This document shows positions 1-9,938 of a DNA stretch of 64,000 nucleotides, piece after piece; the stretch's first letter is position 1, and every line of letters begins with the position of its first letter. Source of the stretch: Mucilaginibacter pankratovii. GTDB taxonomy: Bacteria; Bacteroidota; Bacteroidia; Sphingobacteriales; Sphingobacteriaceae. A program made the translations under genes and the position numbers. Location: assembly GCF_014773265.1 (NCBI RefSeq), contig NZ_JACWMY010000001.1, forward strand, positions 186,001 through 250,000. The letters are read 5' to 3'. Under the pieces are notes generated by a model, which saw only the letters and a program-made list of their open reading frames with translations, was not told the origin of the DNA and ran no database searches.

Positions 1-198
1 TATATTTACGTTCCCTGCCTTATCCAGCAGCGAATAGGCCGGGTTTACAGGCGTAAGATTATCTGCGTACTGGTTGTAGCTAAAGGTATTTTGCTGGGCA
101 AGTGCCCTGCCGCTTGTTAAAAGCAGCAGGGTTATGCCTAATAGTTTTATACCATTTGTAACAGCATTGGCTGTTGTTTTTAGTTGTTTAGTTAGCAT
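1..198 (-). CDS. PorP/SprF family T9SS outer-membrane protein, N-terminal fragment
   Basis: This gene starts at 198 and runs off the left edge, so only about 66 residues are visible. Read in reverse it gives a signal peptide (a hydrophobic stretch ending in ALAQ), then mature sequence beginning QNTFSYNQYADNLTPVNPAY. That pattern, 'QYxxNxxxxNPAY', is the usual start of PorP/SprF beta-barrel proteins, and the full-length copy at 20246-21220 has the similar FSQYMFNGLVVNPAYAG. PorP/SprF proteins are outer-membrane partners for T9SS cargo carrying type B (gliding-motility) C-terminal domains. The gene lies 69 bp downstream of the giant adhesin at 268-9036 on the same strand, the usual cargo-then-SprF order. 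Family assignment rests on a short fragment, but context and motif agree. Confidence 0.8.
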   Translation of the reverse strand, partial: MLTKQLKTTANAVTNGIKLLGITLLLLTSGRALAQQNTFSYNQYADNLTPVNPAYSLLDKAGNVNI

Positions 199-267
199 TG
201 CGTTAGCTCTTGTTGTATGCGCTAAATATAATCGTTAATAAGCGCTACGCTTCTTTCCCTTTTATAA

Positions 268-3200
268 TTAATATTTAACTACGATGTACCCGGTTTTGCG
301 TTTGGTTTCGGTTCCTTTCTTGTACTCTACCGAGTAGAAATAAGTACCGGCCTGCTGCAGGGTGCCTTTGCTGCTGTGCCCGTCGAAAGCCTTGCTTTCG
401 TTATCATAGCCCCTGGCTTCGTAAACCACGTCACCGTTTCGGTTCATGATGCGGACGGTATTTTCAGGGAAAGCGTTAATGCCCTGTATGGTCAACCTGT
501 CGTTAATACCGTCTCCGTTTGGCGATACCGCCTGTTTAACCACCAGGTCTATAGCCAGCACATCTGTTGACGGCTCTGGTTTTTGCAGCACATCTATCGT
601 GTTTCTATTTTTATTTACAGCTGCTATTACCGGTGGCGCTGTACGGTTTACGGTGATGGTGAACGCCAGCGTGGTTACCCCGTCTTCAGCTGTGATCTCT
701 ATCGGGATGACTGTTGCGGTACCTGCCAGTGTTAACGGTGCAGAGGCCGTACGTTGGGCCGTGGTTACACCGTTCACCTTTATTGTTGCCGGGTCTTTAG
801 TCCCCAGGGTTATCTGTACACTGTTTACGCTATTGCCTGCCGAGGATACCCAATTAGCTGACGTGCCTACACGCGTTATCGGGCCGGAGCTAACTGCAAT
901 ATAATTAAGCGCTGTATTGTTGGAGCCTGTTTTGTTAACCGTAATGTTGATGACACGTGTAGTTACCCCATCTTCTGCCGTTATCTCTACCGGGAACGTT
1001 GTTGCGGCGCCCGTTAGCGTTACCGGTGCAGAGGCCGTGTTTTGCGCTGTTGCTACACCGTTTACCTTTATCGTTGCCGGATCTTTCGTCCCCAGGGTGA
1101 GCTCTACGCTGTTTACGCTATTACTTACCGAAGAAGTATAGTTATCTGATGTGCCTACACGGGTTAGTACGCCAGGGTTGATAGACATACTGCTCAACCC
1201 CGTATTGTTTGAACCTGTGCGGTTAACCGTTATGGTAAATGCCAGTGTGGTTACCCCATCTTCCGCCGTAATTTCTACCGGGATGGCTGTTGAAACGCCG
1301 ATAAGCGTTACCGGTGCAGAGGCCGTATTTTGGTCTGTGCTCACGCCGTTTATCTTTATCGTTGCAGGGTCTTTTGTACCCAGGGTGATCTGCACTGTAT
1401 TTAAGGTGCTGCTGGCAGAGGCCGTCCAGTTATCTGATGTACCTACACGGCTTATTGGGCCCGAGCTAACAGCAATAAAGTTGAGCGCTGTATTGTTGGA
1501 ACCAGTTTTATTAACTGTGATATTGAGCACACGTGTAGTTACGCCATCTTCCGCTGTTATCTCTACCGGGAACGTCGTTGTAGGCCCGGTTAGCGTTATT
1601 GGTGCAGAGGCCGTGTTTTGTGCTGTGCTTACGCCATTTACTTTTATCGTTCCGGGGTCTTTTGTACCCAGGGTGAGTTGTACGCTGTTTACGCTAAAGC
1701 TTACCGAAGATGTATAATTATCTGACGTGCCTATACGCGTAAGTACACCCGGGCTGATAGTCATAGTGCTCAACCCTGTATTGTTAGAGCCTGTTTTATT
1801 AACAGTTACGGTAAATGCCAGTGTGGTTACGCCATCTTCTGCCGTGATCTCTACCGGGATAGCGGTTGTAACGCCGATAAGCGTTATCGGTGCAGAGGCC
1901 GTGTTTTGGTCTGTGGTTACGCCATTTATCTTTATCGTTGCAGGGTCTTTTGTACCCAGGGTTAACTGTACGCTGTTTACACTATTACTTACCGAGGAGG
2001 TCCAGTTATCTGATGTACCTACACGCGTTACCGCGCCCGAGCTAATGGCAATGTAATTTAACGCTGTATTGTTAGAGCCTGTTTTGTTAACCGTAATATT
2101 GAGCACACGTGTGGTTACCCCGTCTTCTGCCGTGATCTCTACAGGGAACGTTGTTGCAGCGCCCGTTAGCGTTACTGGTGCAGATGCCGTGTTTTGCGCC
2201 GTACTTACACCATTCACCTTTATCGTACCCGGATCTTTTGTACCCAGGGTGAGCCGCACACTGTTTACACTATTACCTACCGAAGACGTATAGTTATCAG
2301 ATGTGCCTACACGGGTAAGTACACCGGGGTTGATAGTCATACTGTTCAAACCTGTATTGCTTGATGGTATTTTGTTAACAGTGATGCTAAATGTAAGTTT
2401 GGTTACCCCGTCTTCTGCCGTTATCTCTACTGGAACCGCTGTTGCGGCGCCTGTAAGTGTTACTGGTGCAGAGGCTGTATTTTGTGCCGTGATTACGCCG
2501 TTGATCTTTATCGTAGCCGGATCTTTTGTACCCAGGGTGATCTGCACACTGTTTACGGTGCTGATGGCTATCGTAGTCCAGTTATTTGATGTGCCTACAC
2601 GCGTCACTGGTCCCGAGCTAACTGCAATATAGCCTAACCCTGTATTGTTGGAGCCTGTTTTGTTTACGGTGATATTGATCACACGTGTTGTTACCCCATC
2701 TTCCGCCGTTATCTCTACCGGGAATGTTGTTGTGGTACCAATTAACGCTACAGGTGCAGAGGCAGTGTTTTGAGCCGTAGTTACGCCATCCACCTTTATT
2801 GTTGCAGGATCTTTTGTGGCCAGGGTAAGCTGCACACTGCTTGCGGTAGGGCTTACCGAGGTAGTGTAGTTATCTGATGTGCCTACACGGGTAAGTACAC
2901 CCGGGTTGATGGTCATACTGTTGAGCCCCGTATTGCTGGAGCCCGTACGGATTACTGTTACGGTATAGGTTTTAACACTGCTGCCATCTGTTGCCGTTAC
3001 TTCTACCGGGATAGTATTAGGGCCGGTAAGCAGCGCGATTGATGCTGATGCCGCGCCGCTGGTGGTGCCGTTGCCGTTTACCTTTATCGTAGCCGACGGA
3101 TCAACCGAGGTTGGGGTAAGGGTTATGCTGGTTATTGCATAGGCTACCGTGGTTGCATAATTCACCACATCCTTATCAAACACAGGGCTTAAAGTGCCTG

Positions 3201-6200
3201 CGCTAATGGTTAAACTGGCCAGGCTTGGGTTAGTGGCAGTTGCCTTTATCACCCGTACGGCTATGGTTTTGATAGCGCCGCTTTCTGCTGTTACCTCAAT
3301 AGGGTAATTATTTACAGAAGCGCTTACCGGCAAGCTTTGCGAGCTAAAGCCTTTTGCTAAAGGCACTCCGTTCACTTTTATGGTAGCGAAACCGCTGGTG
3401 GCCACAGGCGTCAAATTAATATTGATGGTTTCATCGGGCACCACAACGTCGTAAGCGGTAGCTGCACTGTTAAACGGCGTTGTAAAGGTGCCTATGCTGG
3501 TGGTTAACGCGCTTAGGGTAGCGTCTGTAGATATTGGGCGCTCCAGCGTTATGGTGTAGATGGCAACTGTGGTCCCATCCTGCGCAGTACTGGTAAGGAT
3601 AAGTGTGTTGTACAGGGCGTTAACCGGTACAGTTATTAAATGCTGGTTAGGGATGGTCAGGCTGTGCCCGTTAAGCCTTGCCTGTAGCGAAGCGGTTGTA
3701 TCCAATAAGGTAAGGCTCATATCTACCGACTCGACACCGGCAGGTAAAGTTACGCTGTAATTAGGATCTGCCGTTGGGTTAAACGCTGGCGACAAGCTGC
3801 CATGGTTTAAAGTTATATTGGCTAAACCCGGTTCGCTTGAAGGTGGCCTGGTTATGCTTAAAGTGTAGGTTTTGGTAACCACGCCATCCTCGGCAGTTAC
3901 TACTATATAGTAATTGTGCAAGCCAACGCTAAGGTTGTTAAGGGTAATGGCTGCGCCTGATGCTGCAGGGGCGGCATTAACCGTCATGGTTGCATTTGCA
4001 TTTGCCAGCGTTGGTGTAAACGATACCGCTGTTGTACTGTTTGGCAGGTAAACATTATAAGTTAACGTTGCTGCATCAAAAACCGGGTCTAATGCGCCTG
4101 TGCTAAGGCTGATGCCAGCAAGGTCGGCATTGCTGGATGCATGTACGGCGTTAATAGTGTACGTTTTGCTGGTTTCGCCATCGCCGGCTGTAATTTTTGT
4201 GGTGATAACGGTTGGTGCGCCATCGCCAATGGTTATCGGGGCCGATGCGGTGTTATTGCTAACATATTCGCCGTTCACCAGCAGCTGGTAAAAATCCTGC
4301 CTTGCCGATGGGGTTATGGTAATGCTCGGTACCGATTCCGGAACCTTCGCGGTGTAAGTAGTAACCGTTGGGTCGAACGCCGGGCTTAAAGTACCTGCGC
4401 TAATGGCAAGGCCTGCAAGCGTAATTGGGCGGTTAATAACAAGTGTGTAAAATGTATTGCCGGTGTTATCTGCCGATTTTACATTGATGTTTATATAGTT
4501 CGGACCTTCGTATAACAGTACGGTTTTGGCACCATAGCTGCTGCCGCCTTCTCCGCCACCACCGGCGCCACCGTTAACCCTTGCTTTAGCTGCCGGGTCG
4601 TGCGTGGTTGGGGTAATGATAACCGATTCTGTTTCGGCAGAAACATTAAGCGAGTAAGATGTAACAAGAGGATTAAAAGATGGAGCAATGATACCTACGC
4701 TGCTGCCCAGGTTAGATAACTTAGAGTCTGACGGGATCGGATTTACATTAAAGTAGTACGATTTTATAGAGCCGTTTTCTGCCGTTACATGCACGCCTAC
4801 CTGCTCGGTATTGTTATTGCTAAAGCTGATGGTATAAGGCGTGCCCGATGCAACTGGGGTAGCTATTTCCGGATAGGCCCCTATAGACATGGTTGAAAGC
4901 GGATCGGTTACGGTTGCAATTAATGTTGCAGAGGTAGAACCGTTGGGAATATTTACCGAGTAAAAATCAGTTTCCGGGTCGAAAGGTGTGTCAAACCCGC
5001 CTCCATTTAGCGTGGCGCTTGCCAGTGTATTGACGCTTGAAGCAGGCGTTACGGTCATGGTACCGCCTACCTGGGTGATATTGTAATTAGTGGCGGTTAC
5101 ACCACCAACGGGGTATATATTGTAATCACCTGCCCCCGAATTGATGGTGGCATCTGTTGTTAGTTGAATGGCCGATGTAAACGCTGTTGCCTCGGTATCG
5201 CCATTTTTATAACCGCTTACGCTATAGGTAAGTGCAGGGTTTGGCTTGGTAGCAACTTTGGTTTTATTGCCGATAGTAAGGGTAAGCGGTGCGCGGTCTA
5301 TCTCAAAATACCCGCCTTGGAAAGTCAGTTTATAATTGCTGTCGTTAATGGCTAAAGTACCGAGGCTTACGTTATACGGGCCCGCTGTTTCACCTGCATC
5401 GCGGGTTAAGGCGCCTGTAATTTGGGTACCACCCAGCAGTGTGCCCGAGTAGATGCTGTAATTGATAGCAGGATCGGCATCGCCGTAGATCTTAAAGGTA
5501 GAACCACCCGAAACGATGATCTCCCTTTGGATAATGTTAAACGGCGCACTATGGAAGATTAGGTCGTAATTGCTGCCGTTGCTTATTTGAAAAGCACCTA
5601 TGGTAGTGGCGTACGTACCTAAAGCTGTACCCGGCTCGCGGCCAAGGGCCCCGGAGAATGTATCGCCAGCAACCGGTGTACCCGAATAAGAGTACCCTAT
5701 CACACCGTCAGGATCGCCGTATTGCACATCTCGACTGCCAGAGTAAATGTCAATGGCACGTTTGCCAATGCTCAGGTTGGCGCCAGTATAATTAAGGGTA
5801 TAGTTGCTGCTTAAGGTAAGGCTTCCCTGGTTAATGGCATAAGTGCCAAAGCTTTCGCCGGCATCGCGGGTTATGGCACCTGTAAAGCTATCGCCGCCTA
5901 TCAGGGCATCGGCAGTATAGGTTAAGGCCGGATCGCTGTCGCCGTACGTTTTGCTTTTGGCAGCGGCGGTTACGTTAATGGTTTTCTTGTTGATGGTTAG
6001 GTTGGCACCTGTAAAATTCAGGGTATAATTGCTGCTGTTGCTCACCGCAAGCGTACCCTGGCTAATGGCGTATGTGCCAAAACTCTCCCCTGCTGCACGG
6101 GTTATCGCGCCGCTAAAGCTGTCGCCGCTGGCCAATGCATCAGCAGTATAGGTTAATGCTGGGTCGCTGTCGCCGAAGCTTTTGGTTTTGGCATCGGCGG

Positions 6201-9036
6201 TCACGTTAACCGTCTTTTTGCCGATGGTTAAATTAGCACCGGTAAAATTCAGGGTATAATTATTGGTATTTAAAGCAAGCGTGCCCTGGCTGATAGCATA
6301 GGTGCCAATACTTTGCCCCGCAGCGCGGGTTAGCGTACCGCTAAATGTATCGCTGAAACCAAGCGCATCTGCATTATAAGTTAAGGATGGGTCAGCATCG
6401 CCATAGGTTTTGCTTTGCGCATTCGCGCTTACGTTAACCGTTCTTTTGGTAATAGTAAGGTTATCAGATATAAATGATATGGTATAATACTGATCCGTAG
6501 CTACTCCGGTTGAAGCGTTTACAGGCCTTTTGGTACCAAGGGTCAACGCATAAGCGCCCACATCCTCTCCTGCGGCCCTGCCAAAGGTACCTGTCATTCC
6601 TTCGCCTGGGGCAACCGAGCCAACAACAAATTGGTATGGGTAGGTAGGATCGGCATTACCGTAAACTTTTGTGGCCGGTACAGGCTTCAGGGTTATGAGT
6701 CTTTTGGTAATTGTTAAGTTGGTGCTTACGAAGGTAACAGTGTAATTTGAAGTGGCATCTACACCGGTAGTGGCGTTAACCGGATGTTTTGTGCCTATAC
6801 TGAAAGCGTACACACCGGGAATTTCGCCGGTAGCCCGTACAAAGGGGCCGCTCATTCCATCGCTGGAAGCTAAAGACGTACCGCTGGTGAATGAATAGGT
6901 ATAAGAAGCGGGGTCGTTATCGCCATAAGCTTTTGTTTGCACAGTAGGCGTAATTTCTAAAGGCCTTTTGGTAATGTTAAAGTCGCCGTTTGCAGCAGTA
7001 AGTGTATAGTTATTGCCTAAACTAAGGGTACCTATAGTAATGGCGTAAGTGCCAACATCAGAGCCGGCAGCCCTTGTTAGCGCGCCGGTGAAGACATCGC
7101 CGCTTTTAAGCGTGCCCGATGTTATGGTGTAACTGTACGATGCAGGATCGGCATTGCCGTAAACCTTAGTTTGGTTAGCCGATGGCGTAACGGTAATGGC
7201 ATTTTTATTTACAGTAAGGGTTTGGGTTACATCACTCGCTGCGAAATTGCTTGCGTCGCCCGCTTGCGAAGCGGTGATAGTTGATGTACCTGCCCCTACT
7301 ATGTGGATTTGCCCGCTAACGATGGTTGCAACAGCTGTATTACTGCTTACATAACTTACAGTAAGCCCGCTGCTTGCCGTAGCTCCCGGTGCAAAATCGG
7401 CATTACCGTAGGTTTTTGCAGGTATAGCGTTAAAAGTAATTGTTTGTGCCGCTTTAGGGCGGGTTACCGTAAGGGTGTATGTTTTGGTACTTGCATCCTG
7501 CGCGGTTACTACCGTGGTGATAGTATTACTGCCAATGTTTAAGCTGATGCTGCCCGAAGCTGAGCCGGATGTTACGGCAGTGTTATTAACCTTTATAGTT
7601 GCATTGGCCTGGTTGCGGGTTGGTGTTACCGTAATGGAAGTTGTAGCATTGGTTACCGATGCCGTGTAGGAGGTTGTACCCGCTGCAAACACGGGGCTTA
7701 ACGTACCCGAACTGATAGTAAAGGCCGAAAGGTTTGCATCGTTTGATTGGGTTGAAAAGGTGGTAACAGCACCGTAAGTTGTACCTGCACCGTTTACCGC
7801 GTAAGCCCGTGCGTAATATGTGGTAGATGGGCTTAAGCCGGTAACACTTGCAGAATATGCACCGTTTGTGCTTACGGTAGCGTTTGCTGCTTTGGTATCG
7901 CTTACGGTTGGCGTGCTGTTAGTTGAACTATAAACAACGCCACGTTCTGTACTCATGCCGTAGCCGTACACCAGGTTGCCTGCCAGTGTTGCCCCTGTTG
8001 CTGTTATTGATGATGCAGCTGTAGTGGTTACTTGAGGTTGCTCCGGCACGGCTATATCTGCATGTACAGCGGCAGTGCTGCCTTGTGGTAAGTTAATTAC
8101 CGTGCTATAAGTGTTGTCGTTTAAATTAACCGCTATTATTTTTGCGGTTACATTGTAAGCATCGCCTACATATGCACGGTTGTTACCCGCATCAAGTGCT
8201 AAACGGAAAGGCGTATTGGCAATTGAAGTTACCAAAGCCACGTCATTGGTACCATCAAGGTTTTGCCTCCTTAACGCATCCGTGGCGGCAAGGGTGGCAG
8301 CACTTGAATTTTCGGTAAGGTAATAAATATAGCCGTTTACCTTATCAACAGCAAAATCATATACAGAAGGTGCACTGGTGGCAAATGATCTTGATGTAAC
8401 AGCGTTGCTATTCGCAAGGTCGATCGTTTTTAAAGCCCTTCCGCTGAAGCTTACATCCAGTACATAAACCTTACTGCCTGCAGCATCCACATCTACCCTG
8501 TAAGGATTTTTAGTGATGGATGTAGCTACGGTTTGTGTGCCGGTTCCGTCGGCATGCACCCTGTAAACAGCATCGCCCGCGTCGTTTACAGTTATGCTGC
8601 CGCCTTCAGTTATATAATATAACCAGTCGCCGGCAACATCATACGCAATATCTCTTATGGCCTTGGAGTTGGTACTGCTGATAGTTCTTATCACCGCGCC
8701 TGTAGTAGCATTGAGTACTTTAATAGCCGTGGTGGGGGTATACAAGTCCGATACAAAAATGCGGTTATTGTTACCGTCCAGGGCAATATTTCCCGGCTGT
8801 ATTAAACCCGATACCAGCCCCGTGGCAACAGTTGTTCCCCCGGTACCATTATAATTCATTCGGTTAACAACATCAGTAGCTGTAGGGCTGCTGCTGGCGG
8901 TTTCGCCCATAGTGTAAACAACCTGCGCGCGGGCGGCGGTGCTAATTGTCAGCAATACTAATAACAAAAAAGCAGCCGGGATAGCATAAGTCCCTTTTTG
9001 CAGGTTGCTTTTTAATAAGAGTAAAATTCTTTTCAT
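268..9036 (-). CDS. Giant T9SS-secreted repeat adhesin with CHU_C/gliding-motility C-terminal domain (2922 aa)
   Basis: A very large surface protein. A signal peptide covers about residues 1-38 (hydrophobic core AAFLLLVLLTIS, then ARAQ). Residues about 39-335 resemble a YVTN/NHL-like beta-propeller (repeated 'YDVAGDWLYYITE', 'VDKVNGYIYYLTE'). A fibronectin-III-like segment follows to about 430, then a cadherin-like beta-sandwich unit. Roughly 545-1330 hold about ten MBG-type units marked by K[TVA]YG[DN]xDPxxxY. Cadherin-like sandwiches fill 1340-2800, the last eight forming an alternating tandem array (DNA 645-2940). The last ~90 residues carry the T9SS type B sorting domain (SPNGDGINDRL, then a Y-F-Y-S-V-E-Y strand and a basic end). 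It is most likely exported by T9SS with the SprF-like neighbour and used for adhesion or gliding, as for SprB-type proteins. Ligand unknown. Confidence 0.9.
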   Translation of the reverse strand: MKRILLLLKSNLQKGTYAIPAAFLLLVLLTISTAARAQVVYTMGETASSSPTATDVVNRMNYNGTGGTTVATGLVSGLIQPGNIALDGNNNRIFVSDLYTPTTAIKVLNATTGAVIRTISSTNSKAIRDIAYDVAGDWLYYITEGGSITVNDAGDAVYRVHADGTGTQTVATSITKNPYRVDVDAAGSKVYVLDVSFSGRALKTIDLANSNAVTSRSFATSAPSVYDFAVDKVNGYIYYLTENSSAATLAATDALRRQNLDGTNDVALVTSIANTPFRLALDAGNNRAYVGDAYNVTAKIIAVNLNDNTYSTVINLPQGSTAAVHADIAVPEQPQVTTTAASSITATGATLAGNLVYGYGMSTERGVVYSSTNSTPTVSDTKAANATVSTNGAYSASVTGLSPSTTYYARAYAVNGAGTTYGAVTTFSTQSNDANLSAFTISSGTLSPVFAAGTTSYTASVTNATTSITVTPTRNQANATIKVNNTAVTSGSASGSISLNIGSNTITTVVTAQDASTKTYTLTVTRPKAAQTITFNAIPAKTYGNADFAPGATASSGLTVSYVSSNTAVATIVSGQIHIVGAGTSTITASQAGDASNFAASDVTQTLTVNKNAITVTPSANQTKVYGNADPASYSYTITSGTLKSGDVFTGALTRAAGSDVGTYAITIGTLSLGNNYTLTAANGDFNITKRPLEITPTVQTKAYGDNDPASYTYSFTSGTSLASSDGMSGPFVRATGEIPGVYAFSIGTKHPVNATTGVDATSNYTVTFVSTNLTITKRLITLKPVPATKVYGNADPTYPYQFVVGSVAPGEGMTGTFGRAAGEDVGAYALTLGTKRPVNASTGVATDQYYTISFISDNLTITKRTVNVSANAQSKTYGDADPSLTYNADALGFSDTFSGTLTRAAGQSIGTYAISQGTLALNTNNYTLNFTGANLTIGKKTVNVTADAKTKSFGDSDPALTYTADALASGDSFSGAITRAAGESFGTYAISQGTLAVSNSSNYTLNFTGANLTINKKTINVTAAAKSKTYGDSDPALTYTADALIGGDSFTGAITRDAGESFGTYAINQGSLTLSSNYTLNYTGANLSIGKRAIDIYSGSRDVQYGDPDGVIGYSYSGTPVAGDTFSGALGREPGTALGTYATTIGAFQISNGSNYDLIFHSAPFNIIQREIIVSGGSTFKIYGDADPAINYSIYSGTLLGGTQITGALTRDAGETAGPYNVSLGTLAINDSNYKLTFQGGYFEIDRAPLTLTIGNKTKVATKPNPALTYSVSGYKNGDTEATAFTSAIQLTTDATINSGAGDYNIYPVGGVTATNYNITQVGGTMTVTPASSVNTLASATLNGGGFDTPFDPETDFYSVNIPNGSTSATLIATVTDPLSTMSIGAYPEIATPVASGTPYTISFSNNNTEQVGVHVTAENGSIKSYYFNVNPIPSDSKLSNLGSSVGIIAPSFNPLVTSYSLNVSAETESVIITPTTHDPAAKARVNGGAGGGGEGGSSYGAKTVLLYEGPNYININVKSADNTGNTFYTLVINRPITLAGLAISAGTLSPAFDPTVTTYTAKVPESVPSITITPSARQDFYQLLVNGEYVSNNTASAPITIGDGAPTVITTKITAGDGETSKTYTINAVHASSNADLAGISLSTGALDPVFDAATLTYNVYLPNSTTAVSFTPTLANANATMTVNAAPAASGAAITLNNLSVGLHNYYIVVTAEDGVVTKTYTLSITRPPSSEPGLANITLNHGSLSPAFNPTADPNYSVTLPAGVESVDMSLTLLDTTASLQARLNGHSLTIPNQHLITVPVNALYNTLILTSTAQDGTTVAIYTITLERPISTDATLSALTTSIGTFTTPFNSAATAYDVVVPDETININLTPVATSGFATIKVNGVPLAKGFSSQSLPVSASVNNYPIEVTAESGAIKTIAVRVIKATATNPSLASLTISAGTLSPVFDKDVVNYATTVAYAITSITLTPTSVDPSATIKVNGNGTTSGAASASIALLTGPNTIPVEVTATDGSSVKTYTVTVIRTGSSNTGLNSMTINPGVLTRVGTSDNYTTSVSPTASSVQLTLATKDPATIKVDGVTTAQNTASAPVALIGTTTTFPVEITAEDGVTTRVINITVNKTGSNNTGLGYIAVSSGPVTRVGTSNNWTTIAISTVNSVQITLGTKDPATIKINGVITAQNTASAPVTLTGAATAVPVEITAEDGVTKLTFSITVNKIPSSNTGLNSMTINPGVLTRVGTSDNYTSSVGNSVNSVRLTLGTKDPGTIKVNGVSTAQNTASAPVTLTGAATTFPVEITAEDGVTTRVLNITVNKTGSNNTALNYIAISSGAVTRVGTSDNWTSSVSNSVNSVQLTLGTKDPATIKINGVTTDQNTASAPITLIGVTTAIPVEITAEDGVTTLAFTVTVNKTGSNNTGLSTMTISPGVLTRIGTSDNYTSSVSFSVNSVQLTLGTKDPGTIKVNGVSTAQNTASAPITLTGPTTTFPVEITAEDGVTTRVLNITVNKTGSNNTALNFIAVSSGPISRVGTSDNWTASASSTLNTVQITLGTKDPATIKINGVSTDQNTASAPVTLIGVSTAIPVEITAEDGVTTLAFTITVNRTGSNNTGLSSMSINPGVLTRVGTSDNYTSSVSNSVNSVELTLGTKDPATIKVNGVATAQNTASAPVTLTGAATTFPVEITAEDGVTTRVINITVNKTGSNNTALNYIAVSSGPITRVGTSANWVSSAGNSVNSVQITLGTKDPATIKVNGVTTAQRTASAPLTLAGTATVIPIEITAEDGVTTLAFTITVNRTAPPVIAAVNKNRNTIDVLQKPEPSTDVLAIDLVVKQAVSPNGDGINDRLTIQGINAFPENTVRIMNRNGDVVYEARGYDNESKAFDGHSSKGTLQQAGTYFYSVEYKKGTETKRKTGYIVVKY
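645..2940 (-). repeat. Tandem array of eight ~288-bp coding repeats in alternating A/B order
   Basis: Inside the adhesin gene a phrase reading 'ggtgcagaggccgt' (or near variants) recurs at about 739, 1027, 1315, 1602, 1891, 2180, 2467 and 2754, a constant spacing near 288 bp or 96 residues. The units alternate: type A begins NTGLxSMxIxPGVLTRxGTSD and type B begins NTxLxYIAxSSGxxxRVGTS. The higher-order unit is therefore A+B (about 576 bp), present four times. High DNA similarity between units suggests recent expansion by unequal recombination or slippage. Confidence 0.85.
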
Positions 9037-9296
9037 AATGCTTACTTAAGTAGTAGTGTGTGTTTTACGGCAGCGCCGCTATACTTTAATGTTAATGTTT
9101 GCCCGTTTCAACCGTAAAAACTGCATGCCGGGCCGCGGTGCAGGTATTATATGTATAAGTTTATGTCTGGCACCGCTTATTAATGCGGGCCGCATAAAAC
9201 TTGTTGTTTGCGTATTAATGATATCAGCCGTTTTGGGCCGGGTATGCTATGGTTAAACTGTAGCGCTTAGGTGCCTTGCAACTAAGTATAAGCGTA

Positions 9297-9334
9297 AACA
9301 GCAGCCCCCTGTATGTAAAAAGGGCGCTGCTGTT
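9297..9334 (-). terminator. Strong hairpin downstream of the tail-collar genes
   Basis: Arms at 9297-9309 and 9322-9334 pair over 13 bases with one mismatch (aacagcagc core) around a 12-base loop. It sits just beyond the stop of the gene ending at 9344, as that strand is transcribed. Only a weak T stretch follows on the minus strand, so it is a probable but not textbook terminator. The rest of the 307-bp gap 9037-9343, upstream of the adhesin, shows no other gene or clear site. Confidence 0.5.
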
Positions 9335-9343
9335 AATATTTAA

Positions 9344-9889
9344 TTATGGTCTGCTCGGGTATATTCCGTCCCAGCAAATAATGTAGTTTATGGCCAATAC
9401 CGGCGATAAAGTTGTTACCGGCTGGTTACCGCCACTGTAAGAAATACTTTTTGGGTTTAACGCCGCAAGCGCAAATACAGGGTCGGTACCATCATTGTAG
9501 GTAGCGATAGCGTTACCACTAAGGCTATCAACAGGTACCGACATATAATTATTAAGCGGATCCGACTGGTTAGCCCCGGTACTTACCCCCTGCAGCGCAT
9601 GCGTGTGAACCGGCATTTGTTGCTGTGTTATAGTTACGCTTTCTACACCGGCCATTTGCCCCTCGTAGTAATTAGACAAGCCCCTGCCCTGCCCCGGATG
9701 CACCGGTGCACGGCCCCGTAAATCGGGAAGTGCAAAAGTACTAATACCGTCGCCGCCGTATGTTGTACCAAGCAATGTAAAAAGAGCTTCGTACTGCCTG
9801 ATTTGTAAAAGAGTTCCGTCGCAAAAGAACCAGCCTTTTGGTGCAAAGTTGCCTGCAAAAAGCATGAGAGAGGCCATGTATTGATCCAT
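9344..9889 (-). CDS. Phage tail-collar domain protein (microcystin-dependent protein family)
   Basis: 181 aa, cytoplasmic-looking with no signal peptide. The N-terminal ~60 residues match the Phage Tail Collar domain: an opening 'MLFAGNFAPKGWFFCDGTLL', then LLGTTYGGDG and FALPDLRGRAP. The centre has the QQQMPVHTHAL segment typical of this family, and the end reads INYIICWDGIYPSRP. In many bacteria outside phages these short proteins occur in tandem sets annotated as MdpB or tail fiber proteins; their role is not settled. It is a paralogue of the gene just upstream (9939-10490), 49 bp away on the same strand. No other phage structural genes are nearby, so I do not read it as a prophage remnant. 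Confidence 0.88.
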   Translation of the reverse strand: MDQYMASLMLFAGNFAPKGWFFCDGTLLQIRQYEALFTLLGTTYGGDGISTFALPDLRGRAPVHPGQGRGLSNYYEGQMAGVESVTITQQQMPVHTHALQGVSTGANQSDPLNNYMSVPVDSLSGNAIATYNDGTDPVFALAALNPKSISYSGGNQPVTTLSPVLAINYIICWDGIYPSRP

Positions 9890-9938
9890 AGTTTAAATTT
9901 TGGGGTTTTAGGGATTTATAATTGGTAATTAATATCGG

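Noticed and set aside
417..2632. Many medium-length plus-strand reading frames opposite the adhesin gene, with similar sequences.
   Set aside because: They are antisense shadows of the 96-residue repeats. Their mutual similarity only reflects the repeats on the coding strand.
9056..9256. A 66-codon plus-strand frame upstream of the adhesin.
   Set aside because: No conserved pattern, no start context and Cys/Arg-rich composition. It most likely covers the control region of the adhesin gene.
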